Assembly: GCA_903939555.1 (NCBI GenBank)
Contig: CAJAHV010000322.1
Span: 1-9,181, forward strand
Source of the DNA: an uncultured Alphaproteobacteria bacterium
Lineage (GTDB): Bacteria; Pseudomonadota; Alphaproteobacteria; Sphingomonadales; Sphingomonadaceae
Direction: 5' to 3'
DNA length: 9,181 nt
The notes beneath the pieces were generated by a model. It had not been told where the DNA came from. It saw only the letters and a list, made by a program, of their open reading frames with translations, and did not search any database. Every line of letters starts with the position of its first letter. Position 1 is the first letter of the stretch. The position numbers and the translations under genes are program-made. Of this stretch, positions 1 through 5,190 are shown piece by piece.

Positions 1-515
1 CGCGCGAGCGGCCCCTTGAGGACGGCGAAGCGCGCGCCGGCGATGCGCGCCGCAGCGTCGGGATCATAGCCCAGGCGCGCGGCGACGGCATCATGCTCCA
101 GCGGCGTGAAAGCGAATTCGGGCGGGGTGCCGACCGTCCGGGCGACGACATTGCCAGTCTCGTCCTGGCCATCGGGCACATCGGCGGCGGGCATGTTGGG
201 CAGCACGGCGGCAAGATCGGCCAATGTCGCCTGAGCGGCGCGTTCGCCTGCCTCCAGCCCGGGGATGCGTTCCTTGAGCACCGCAACCACCATCATCAGC
301 GCATCGGCGGTGGCGTGATCGCGCTGGGCCTTGGCGGCACCGATGTCACGCGAGGCTTCGTTGCGCCGCGCCAGAGCAGCCTGCAATTCGGTCTGGATGG
401 CGCGCAATCGCGCGTCCGCACCAAGCAGCGCCGACGACGCCGACGCAATCCCGCGCCGTGCCAGAGCCGCATCGAAAGCGGCGGGATCGGTGCGGACTGG
501 CTTGATGTCGTGCAT
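1..515 (-). CDS. serS: Seryl-tRNA synthetase, N-terminal part (runs off left edge)
   Basis: Charges tRNA-Ser (and tRNA-Sec where present) with serine in the cytoplasm. The minus strand from the ATG at 515-513 reads without a stop to base 1, giving 171 codons. The product begins MHDIKPVRTDPAAFDAALARRG, the usual SerS opening. Residues of roughly 30-105 form the alanine-, arginine- and glutamate-rich segment expected for the long tRNA-binding coiled-coil arm. After it come the SerS-typical LPNMPAADVPDGQDETGN stretch and, at the edge, GARFAVLKGPLAR, which leads into the class II catalytic core. Motifs 1-3 lie outside the window, so catalytic residues cannot be checked. The start is supported by homology; only a weak AGG-type ribosome site precedes it. 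The gene is divergent from the zinc-ribbon gene across 106 bp. Identification is firm because the N-terminus and the arm-to-core junction both match the family. Confidence 0.93.
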   Translation of the reverse strand, partial: MHDIKPVRTDPAAFDAALARRGIASASSALLGADARLRAIQTELQAALARRNEASRDIGAAKAQRDHATADALMMVVAVLKERIPGLEAGERAAQATLADLAAVLPNMPAADVPDGQDETGNVVARTVGTPPEFAFTPLEHDAVAARLGYDPDAAARIAGARFAVLKGPLA

Positions 516-621
516 CCTGTCGCTATCGCCGAGCCGCGCGCGCGAGGCAAGCGCCTCAGATCACCGCATTTGCCGTGCATGGCCGATTCCCTTTACCAAA
601 AGGACCGGCTAGACTGCGCTG
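516..621. promoter_or_regulatory. Divergent serS / zinc-ribbon intergenic region with candidate -10
   Basis: This 106-bp gap must hold the promoters of both divergent genes. On the plus strand a -10-like TAGACT lies at 610-615, only six bases before the GTG at 622, which would put transcription start at or next to the start codon. No convincing -35 is visible 16-18 bp upstream. No ribosome-binding site precedes the GTG. I could not pick out a clear serS promoter on the minus strand. Confidence 0.35.
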
Positions 622-1422
622 GTGATTGTTTCCTGCCCCAATTGCGATGCGCGCTACAAACTTTCCGATGCCGTGCTGGCGCGGGGCGCGCGGCTGAAAT
701 GCACCGCCTGCGACCATCGTTGGATTCCGGCTGCGCCGGCGCCGCCGCCAGAGCGCGCAGCGACAACCGCGGCCGATGAAGATGCTCGCTTTGGTGCGGC
801 TCCCGCACCGAGACCTGAACCGACACCTGAACCGATCGACACGCGCTGGGCCGATGACATCGCGCCCTCATCCGGCATGATCGCCCCCGAGATGCCGCCG
901 GCACCGGCCGATGCCGATGCTGGCGCTACCGACAATGCCACCGACGACGACGCTGACGACGCCACCGACAATGCTCAACCCGATGCCGGGCACGCACCGG
1001 CGCTGTTGCGCACCCTGTTCGCGGCCCTGGCGGGCATCGCCTTGTCGATCATCGCCGCCGGCCTTTGGGTCGGCCGGGTCGATCTGTCGGACACTCCGTA
1101 TGTCGGTGCGGCGCTGGCGCGGCTGTCGCCACCGCAGACGCTTGCCATTTCGGTTACCGGCACGACAACGGCTCTGCCATCGGGGCGCCTGCTGCTCGAG
1201 GTGAAGGGCGTCATCCGCAACACCGGCACTGCTACCGCCGACGTGCCTGATCTGCGCGCCAGCCTGTCGGGCCCGTCGGGCGTGGCGCTGCGCTGGACCA
1301 TCGTGCCGCAAATCCGCCGCCTGCCTGCCGGCGGAAAAACCGAATACAGCAGCACGGTCACCGGTTTCCCGCCGGACGCGCGCAGCGTGGCGATCAGCCC
1401 GGCGCGATCCCGCCTGTTCTGA
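622..1422 (+). CDS. Zinc-ribbon (MJ0042-type) single-pass membrane protein with DUF3426-like C-terminus
   Basis: Function unknown; the family is widespread in Proteobacteria. The 266-residue product starts at GTG 622 and places the zinc ribbon at its extreme N-terminus: C5-P-N-C8 and C27-T-A-C30, with YKLSDAVL between the pairs, as in the MJ0042 motif. Residues 36-125 are a low-complexity proline-, alanine- and aspartate-rich linker, probably disordered, in which the 11-base unit ACCGACAATGC occurs twice 36 bp apart in frame (928-938, 964-974). One hydrophobic helix spans about residues 128-150. The remainder, containing LLLEVKGVIRNTG, resembles the DUF3426 domain and would lie on the far side of the inner membrane. 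The GTG is the natural start because the first cysteine follows at once. No SD is visible, so translation may be leaderless. It is followed by the acyl-CoA dehydrogenase after 128 bp and probably forms its own unit. Confidence 0.85.
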   Translation: MIVSCPNCDARYKLSDAVLARGARLKCTACDHRWIPAAPAPPPERAATTAADEDARFGAAPAPRPEPTPEPIDTRWADDIAPSSGMIAPEMPPAPADADAGATDNATDDDADDATDNAQPDAGHAPALLRTLFAALAGIALSIIAAGLWVGRVDLSDTPYVGAALARLSPPQTLAISVTGTTTALPSGRLLLEVKGVIRNTGTATADVPDLRASLSGPSGVALRWTIVPQIRRLPAGGKTEYSSTVTGFPPDARSVAISPARSRLF

Positions 1423-1447
1423 AACGACAGTTTCGAAATTGCCTGTT

Positions 1448-1469
1448 GGCACCGCTCCCCGTGCCTTTT
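1448..1469 (+). terminator. Weak terminator-like hairpin after the zinc-ribbon gene
   Basis: GGCAC (1448-1452) pairs with GTGCC (1461-1465) across an 8-base loop and is followed by TTTT (1466-1469). The stem is only five pairs, so this may be chance in GC-rich DNA. It sits 25 bp after the stop codon in the right orientation. The rest of the 1423-1550 gap shows no clear promoter boxes. Confidence 0.3.
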
Positions 1470-1550
1470 CGTCACCCTGCCCATCTTCCCACTGGATTTG
1501 CTGCCCCCAGCGTGAGAGGACGGCGGCGAAAGCCATAGGAGAAAACGACC

Positions 1551-2771
1551 ATGATGTTTGAATACAGCGACAAGACCAAAGCCTTGATCGAGCGCGTCAG
1601 CGCCTTCATGGACGAACATGTCTATCCCAACGAGGCCCGCTACGAGCAGGAAGTTGCCGAGGGTGAGCGCTGGAAGGTGCTGCCGGTCATCGAGGAATTG
1701 AAGCCGATCGCGCGCCAGGCGGGGCTGTGGAACCTGTTCCTCAACATCTGCGAGCATGATGTCGGCGAATGGAAAGGCCCGGGCCTGACCAACCTCGAAT
1801 ATGCGCCACTTGCCGAAGTCATGGGCCGGGTCGGCTGGGCCAGCGAAGTGTTCAACTGCTCCGCCCCCGATACCGGCAATATGGAAGTGCTGCGCACCTA
1901 TGGCTCTGAACAGCAGAAGCAGAAGTGGCTGAAGCCGCTGATGGCCGGCGAAATGCGTTCGGCTTTCCTGATGACCGAGCCGGCGGTGGCGTCATCGGAT
2001 GCGACCAACATCGAAACCTCGATCGTGCGCCAGGGCGATGAATATGTCGTCAACGGCCGCAAATGGTGGTCGTCGGGTGTCGGTGACCCGCGCTGCCAGA
2101 TTGCCATCGTGATGGGCAAGACCGACCCGAACGCGCCGCGCCACAGCCAGCAGAGCCAGATCCTCGTCCCCATGGACGCCCCGGGCATCATCAAGCTGCG
2201 CCCGTTGAAGGTGTTCGGCTATGACGACGCACCGCATGGCCATTTCGAAGTGATTCTTGACAATGTCCGCGTGCCGGTCGGCAACATGGTCCTGGGCGAA
2301 GGCAAGGGCTTCCAAATCGCGCAGGGGCGCCTTGGCCCCGGCCGCATCCACCATTGCATGCGCAGCATCGGCGCCGCCGAACGCGCGCTGGAAAAGATGG
2401 TCAAGCGCCTGAAGTCGCGCGTTGCCTTTGGCAAGCCGATTTCGGAACACAGCCTGTGGCATGAACGCATCGCCGATTCGCGCATCGCCATCGAACAGGC
2501 CCGCCTGCTGACACTGAAGGCCGCCTACATGATGGACACAGTCGGCAACAAGGGCGCCGCCAACGAGATCGCCATGATCAAGGTGGTCGCGCCGAACATG
2601 AGTTGCCTGATCCATGACCACGCCATCCAGGCGCATGGCGGCGGCGGTGTCTGCCAGGATTATGGCCTCGCATCGGGCTATGCCGGCCAGCGCACCCTGC
2701 GCCTCGCCGACGGGCCAGACGAAGTGCATCGCGCCGCGATCGCCAAGAACGAACTGCGTCGGTACAACTGA
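1551..2771 (+). CDS. Acyl-CoA dehydrogenase, ACAD10/11-like
   Basis: FAD-dependent alpha,beta-dehydrogenation of an acyl-CoA, the first step of a beta-oxidation round, in the cytoplasm. The product is 406 residues, the normal length. The N-terminal helical domain covers about 1-135. The FAD-binding signature FLMTEPAVASSDATN sits at 139-153, followed by the beta domain to about 245. The C-terminal helical domain ends with QAHGGGGVCQDYGLASGY (360-377) and LRLADGPDEVHR (383-394). That last motif replaces the usual IYEGT-type sequence with ADGPDE, the form I associate with the ACAD10/11 group; D387 falls where medium-chain enzymes have the catalytic glutamate. AGGAG at 1537-1541 lies nine bases before ATG 1551; a second ATG at 1554 is a possible start. 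The chain length and substrate cannot be told. Some relatives in this clade work on 4-phosphoryl acyl-CoAs with a partner kinase, but no kinase is visible here. Transcription ends at the strong terminator at 2874-2903. Confidence 0.92.
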   Translation: MMFEYSDKTKALIERVSAFMDEHVYPNEARYEQEVAEGERWKVLPVIEELKPIARQAGLWNLFLNICEHDVGEWKGPGLTNLEYAPLAEVMGRVGWASEVFNCSAPDTGNMEVLRTYGSEQQKQKWLKPLMAGEMRSAFLMTEPAVASSDATNIETSIVRQGDEYVVNGRKWWSSGVGDPRCQIAIVMGKTDPNAPRHSQQSQILVPMDAPGIIKLRPLKVFGYDDAPHGHFEVILDNVRVPVGNMVLGEGKGFQIAQGRLGPGRIHHCMRSIGAAERALEKMVKRLKSRVAFGKPISEHSLWHERIADSRIAIEQARLLTLKAAYMMDTVGNKGAANEIAMIKVVAPNMSCLIHDHAIQAHGGGGVCQDYGLASGYAGQRTLRLADGPDEVHRAAIAKNELRRYN

Positions 2772-2779
2772 GCATTGCT

Positions 2780-2803
2780 GGCGCGCAGCGCAAGCTGCGC
2801 GCC
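2780..2803 (+). other. Perfect 10-bp hairpin with GCAA tetraloop
   Basis: GGCGCGCAGC (2780-2789) and GCTGCGCGCC (2794-2803) are perfect reverse complements around GCAA, a GNRA-type tetraloop. It begins eight bases after the dehydrogenase stop codon. There is no T-tract, so it is not an intrinsic terminator by itself. It could protect the mRNA 3' end, block reverse exonucleases, or be the first stem of a longer structured RNA. Confidence 0.6.
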
Positions 2804-2873
2804 GACAGTCGCAAGATCGGCCGATAAGGCCGGTGAGGGCAGCCAGCCTGCCCCCGCCAAAACGGTCCGAGTG

Positions 2874-2903
2874 AGGCCGCGGCTCTGCTGCGGCCTTTCT
2901 TTT
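2874..2903 (+). terminator. Intrinsic terminator of the acyl-CoA dehydrogenase gene
   Basis: A ten-pair stem (AGGCCGCGGC at 2874-2883 with GCTGCGGCCT at 2887-2896, one G-T wobble) closes on a TCT loop and runs straight into TTTCTTTT-type sequence (2896-2903). This is a textbook rho-independent terminator, about 100 bp after the stop codon, and it insulates the downstream tRNA gene. Confidence 0.85.
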
Positions 2904-3009
2904 GTGCCGCGAACGACTGTCTTTCGCCACAACCGGCTTGCGCCAGCCCGCCACCCCTGCTAACCGCCCCCTCCTACCGGACAGGAGTAGATCCTGTACA
3001 AATGGTCGT
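2904..3009 (+). promoter_or_regulatory. Upstream region of tRNA-Leu with overlapping inverted repeats
   Basis: The 106 bp between terminator and tRNA should carry the tRNA promoter. TACAAA at 2997-3002 is a possible -10, although the start would then fall almost on the first tRNA base, and no good -35 lies 16-18 bp upstream. Two overlapping inverted repeats share the segment AGGA: CTCCT 2971-2975 with AGGAG 2983-2987, and CAGGA 2982-2986 with TCCTG 2992-2996. They cannot form together. No coding sequence is visible. Confidence 0.35.
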
Positions 3010-3096
3010 GCGGCCATGGCGGAACTGGTAGACGCGCAACGTTGAGGTCGTTGTGGCCGAAAGGCCGTGGAAGTTCGAGTCTTCTTGGCCGCACCA
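3010..3096 (+). tRNA. tRNA-Leu(GAG)
   Basis: An 87-base class II tRNA with CCA encoded. Acceptor arms GCGGCCA (3010-3016) and TGGCCGC (3086-3092) pair perfectly, with discriminator A3093 and CCA at 3094-3096. The anticodon stem is CAACG 3037-3041 with CGTTG 3049-3053 around the loop TTGAGGT, giving anticodon GAG (3044-3046), which reads CUC and CUU leucine codons. The long variable arm GGCC-GAAA-GGCC (3055-3066) is typical of leucine and serine tRNAs. The D-arm carries TGGTAGAC as in other bacterial tRNA-Leu genes, and the T-arm has TTCGAGT. All stems are intact, so the gene looks functional. CUC is a heavily used leucine codon class in GC-rich genomes. No duplicated tRNA 3' end was seen nearby, so there is no sign of an integrated element. 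Confidence 0.96.
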
Positions 3097-3106
3097 ACCA
3101 ATCAGC

Positions 3107-3129
3107 CGGTCCAGGGAAAACCCGGACCG
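3107..3129 (+). terminator. Hairpin just after tRNA-Leu, possible terminator or trailer stem
   Basis: CGGTCC (3107-3112) plus GGG (3114-3116) pairs with CCC (3121-3123) plus GGACCG (3124-3129), with a single bulged A and an AAAA loop. It starts 11 bases after the encoded CCA. No T-tract follows, so termination here would need another factor. It may instead mark the processed 3' trailer. Confidence 0.4.
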
Positions 3130-3132
3130 CCC

Positions 3133-3158
3133 GGGACACGGCGGCGGGACACGGCGGC
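3133..3158. repeat. 13-bp direct tandem repeat, two exact copies
   Basis: GGGACACGGCGGC occurs at 3133-3145 and again at 3146-3158 without change. A degenerate third copy (beginning GGGGTGTGGCGGG) follows and merges into the palindrome at 3165-3182. Thirteen bases is not a codon multiple, and the stretch is not coding. Confidence 0.85.
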
Positions 3159-3164
3159 GGGGTG

Positions 3165-3182
3165 TGGCGGGAATTCCCGCCA
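3165..3182. repeat. 18-bp perfect palindrome, operator-like
   Basis: TGGCGGGAATTCCCGCCA is its own reverse complement with no spacer. As DNA it is a plausible site for a symmetric dimer. As RNA it would lack a loop and form a poor hairpin. It lies between the tRNA-proximal repeat and the decayed regulator, and is not close enough to an intact gene's start to assign a target. Confidence 0.6.
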
Positions 3183-3199
3183 ATGCTCGGGGACTGCGG

Positions 3200-3464
3200 G
3201 CTCGTTGCCTCCCGACAAGCTGCGCTGGCCTGCCCAACACGCCCGCAAAACGACGGCTATCAGATTGCGCCCGACATGATGATCCGCGACAGCGGGCGCC
3301 GCTGTGTTGCCGCCTTGCTCCGCTTGGCCAATGGACAGTTTGGCGCTCAGCATGGTGAGACTTCGGCGTGGCTCGGCCAGAACGAGCTTGCCGCTGTCGT
3401 AGATCTGTCACGGTCACGGTCGAGAGCGTGCTTGGGTTCGTCAATTTCCGTCGGCTGTGCCGGA
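3200..3464 (+). pseudogene. Frameshifted 3' remnant of a Crp/Fnr-family regulator
   Basis: No intact gene lies here, but fragments in three plus-strand frames read in order like the C-terminal half of a Crp/Fnr regulator. Near 3205 one frame gives LPPDKL. From 3249 a second frame gives GYQIAPDMMIRDSGRRC, then VAALLRLANGQFG and LGQNELAAVVDLSRSR, ending near 3419. This resembles the long helix leading into the helix-turn-helix, where relatives have IRDSRRRC, LLRL and LxQxxLAxxxxLSRxxV. At the direct repeat TCACGG-TCACGG (3408-3419) a one-base shift would let the third frame continue as VESVLGFV, the expected recognition-helix continuation. The cyclic-nucleotide-binding half is absent, and the 3' end runs into the GMC gene's stop. 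Family recognition is from memory of such proteins, so the call is moderate. The alternative is chance similarity in non-coding DNA. Confidence 0.42.
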
Positions 3465-5066
3465 TCAAGCCAGCAAAAGATCGGCACCTTTCTCGCCGAT
3501 CATGATCGCGGCGGCATTGGTGTTGCCCGATACCAGCCGGGGCATGACGGAGGCGTCGATCACCCGCAGCCCGGCAACGCCTTTCACCCGCAGTTGTGGG
3601 TCGAGCACGGCATCGGCATCGATGCCCATCCGACAGGTGCCGACAGGGTGATAACCGGTATTGCCGAAGCGCCGGGCGTGATCGAGCAGTTGATCGTCGC
3701 TGCGGCAGTCAGCGCCGGGCCAGACTTCCGTTTCAACAAGGGGCGCCAGCGCCGGGGTCGCCACCAGTTCATGCGCCATGCGCATTGCCCGCAGCGACAG
3801 ACGTTGGTCTTCCGGCGCTGAAAGCCAATTGTGCCGGATGACCGGCACGGCGTCCGGATCGGGGCTGGCCAGTTGCACTGTCCCACGCGATTCGGGGCGC
3901 AGGACATTGGGGGCCAGCGTCAGCCCCGGCCATGGTGACAATCGCGATTTTTCACCGCGCATGGCAGCATCAAGATCGCCGGTGACCGGCAGACAGTGGA
4001 ACTGCAGGTCGGGCCGGTCCAGCGCCGGATCGGATTTGACAAAGGCGCCAACCTGCGCCGCCGGTATCGTCATCGGCCCGTCGCGGGTGGCAATGTAGCG
4101 CAGGACGTTCCACAACAGCCGGCCGCCAGCCAATTGGCTGTTGTAACTATAGGCGCCGGCGCGCAGCCGCCAGCCCATGGTCAGGATATAGTGATCCTGC
4201 AGATTGGCGCCGACATGCGGGCTGTCGTGCGCAACGGCGATGCCCATGTCGCGCAGGTGCGCCGCCGGGCCGATGCCCGACAGCATCAGCAGCTTGGGGC
4301 TATGATAGGCGCCGGCCGCCAGGATGACCTCGCGCGCAGCATGCAGTTGTTCGACACCTTGCTTCGTCTCGATCTCGATGCCGGTAGCGCGGCCTTCGGC
4401 GACCAGCACGCGCCGGCACAGCGCCCCGGTAATCACGCGCAGGTTGCGGCGCGACGTGACGGGCCGCAGAAAGGCATCAGCCGCCGAACAACGCCGGCCG
4501 TCGCCCACCGTGGTCTGGTAATGAAAGGCGCCGAACTGATCGTCACCGTTGTAATCGCGCGTTGACGGCACGCCGATCTCGCCGAAAGCGGCAATCACGC
4601 GGTCGTTGGTCGGGTTGCGGTGCCTGACCTCTTCGACCCGCAACGGGCCAGCATCGCCGCGCAGGGCGTCGCCACCGCCAGCAAAGCATTCGCTGCGCCG
4701 GAAATAGGGCGCGACATCGGCCCAGCCCCAACCGATGGCGCCGAGATTGCTCCACTGGTCGAAATCGGCATGTTGACCACGCACATACAACAGGCCGTTG
4801 ATGTTCGACGATCCGCCCAACCCGCGACCGCGCGGCAGCAGCATGCGGCGGTCGCCGATCGCCGGTTCCGGCTCACCCTGATAATGCCAGGAATGGCCAA
4901 ACTCATTGGCTGTCTTGCCATAACCTGCTGGCATAGAAACGAAAAAACTGTCGCCATCGCCGCCTGCCTCGACAAGCACGACGCGATTGCCCGGATTGGC
5001 GGATAAGCGATTGGCCAGCACGCAGCCGGCCGACCCGCCACCGACGATGATGAAATCCGCGTCCAT
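3465..5066 (-). CDS. GMC-family FAD-dependent alcohol/choline dehydrogenase
   Basis: Oxidises a primary alcohol, probably long-chain or choline-like, to the aldehyde with FAD; probably cytoplasmic or associated with the inner membrane. The 533-residue product starts at ATG 5066 and opens MDADFIIVGGGSAGCVLANR with the dinucleotide-binding glycines G9, G11, G14 and the acidic E33. GMC signature 1, PRGRGLGGSSNINGLLYVRG, is at 79-98, and signature 2, GAYHSPKLLMLSGIG, is at 252-266. The catalytic histidine is H473 in GYHPVGTCRMG, paired with an asparagine in SGNTNAA (N515 or N517). The family's C-terminal MIGEKGADLL is present. An upstream in-frame TTG at 5093 would add nine residues, but it would put extra sequence before the FAD motif; AGAAGGA precedes the ATG. 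No signal peptide is seen. It is divergent from the alkyl sulfatase, which suggests it handles the alcohol that enzyme releases. Substrate assignment is an inference. Confidence 0.93.
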   Translation of the reverse strand: MDADFIIVGGGSAGCVLANRLSANPGNRVVLVEAGGDGDSFFVSMPAGYGKTANEFGHSWHYQGEPEPAIGDRRMLLPRGRGLGGSSNINGLLYVRGQHADFDQWSNLGAIGWGWADVAPYFRRSECFAGGGDALRGDAGPLRVEEVRHRNPTNDRVIAAFGEIGVPSTRDYNGDDQFGAFHYQTTVGDGRRCSAADAFLRPVTSRRNLRVITGALCRRVLVAEGRATGIEIETKQGVEQLHAAREVILAAGAYHSPKLLMLSGIGPAAHLRDMGIAVAHDSPHVGANLQDHYILTMGWRLRAGAYSYNSQLAGGRLLWNVLRYIATRDGPMTIPAAQVGAFVKSDPALDRPDLQFHCLPVTGDLDAAMRGEKSRLSPWPGLTLAPNVLRPESRGTVQLASPDPDAVPVIRHNWLSAPEDQRLSLRAMRMAHELVATPALAPLVETEVWPGADCRSDDQLLDHARRFGNTGYHPVGTCRMGIDADAVLDPQLRVKGVAGLRVIDASVMPRLVSGNTNAAAIMIGEKGADLLLA

Positions 5067-5135
5067 GCCCCACCCTGTCCTTCTGCCCGGCAAGCGCGCC
5101 CGGCACGGCGCCCGAAATGGGCGGCCAGAGCGTTC

Positions 5136-5150
5136 CTATCCACCGGATAG
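5136..5150. promoter_or_regulatory. Inverted repeat CTATCC-ACC-GGATAG, candidate operator
   Basis: Perfect 6-bp arms around a 3-bp spacer, located between the candidate -35 and -10 of the sulfatase gene and in the GMC leader. A dimeric repressor bound here would block the plus-strand promoter. The binding protein is unknown; the winged-helix protein at 7252-7698 is the nearest candidate. Confidence 0.45.
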
Positions 5151-5155
5151 CCCTC

Positions 5156-5168
5156 TATTATCGTAATA
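5156..5168. promoter_or_regulatory. Inverted repeat TATTA-TCG-TAATA, candidate operator over the -10
   Basis: Perfect 5-bp arms around TCG, coinciding with the candidate -10 sequences of both strands. Part of its symmetry could come simply from two -10 elements facing each other, so it may be a promoter feature and not a protein site. It lies five bases from the repeat at 5136-5150. Confidence 0.4.
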
Positions 5169-5190
5169 TGCGCTACGCGAGAGGATGAAG

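Larger units (their letters stand above)
2780..2903 (+). ncRNA. Candidate structured 3' UTR or small RNA
   Basis: Four consecutive local hairpins fill this stretch. They are 2780-2803 (10 bp, GCAA loop), 2816-2834 (ATCGGCC with GGCCGGT around GATAA, one G-T pair), 2837-2853 (GGGCAG with CTGCCC around CCAGC) and the terminator stem 2874-2896. All stand on the same strand as the dehydrogenase and end in a T-tract. Nothing here looks coding. It could be a 3'-UTR-derived small RNA or simply a structured trailer. I do not recognise it as a known RNA family. Chance GC-rich pairing is a real alternative for the two middle stems. Confidence 0.3.
5067..5190. promoter_or_regulatory. Divergent GMC / alkyl sulfatase promoter region
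   Basis: The 124-bp gap contains an AT-rich island (5154-5169) in GC-rich surroundings. On the plus strand TATTAT (5156-5161) is a good -10 with a weak TTCCTA (5133-5138) at 17-bp spacing. On the minus strand GATAAT (5162-5157) is a possible -10 for the GMC gene, giving a leader of roughly 85 bases. Both candidate promoters overlap the inverted repeats listed separately, which fits shared control of the two genes. Confidence 0.45.

Noticed and set aside
93..779. 228-codon plus-strand open frame spanning serS and the zinc-ribbon start
   Set aside because: It overlaps serS on the opposite strand and the zinc-ribbon gene in another frame, and resembles no protein family.
928..974. Repeat of ACCGACAATGC as a regulatory or mobile repeat
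   Set aside because: It is in frame within the disordered acidic linker of the zinc-ribbon protein and is explained by low-complexity coding sequence.
1992..3101. 369-codon open frame on the minus strand opposite the acyl-CoA dehydrogenase
   Set aside because: It runs through the dehydrogenase, the terminator and the tRNA, has no recognisable motif, and is the expected open antisense frame of a GC-rich gene.
3010..3464. Possible integrated element at tRNA-Leu
   Set aside because: No repeat of the tRNA 3' end and no integrase or transposase are found in the window.
2974..3468. 164-codon minus-strand open frame through tRNA-Leu
   Set aside because: It crosses the complete tRNA gene and has no motif; the plus strand explains the region better.
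5067..5093. Nine-residue N-terminal extension of the GMC protein from TTG 5093
   Set aside because: The FAD-binding motif normally starts within a few residues of the N-terminus, and ATG 5066 has a purine-rich ribosome site upstream.
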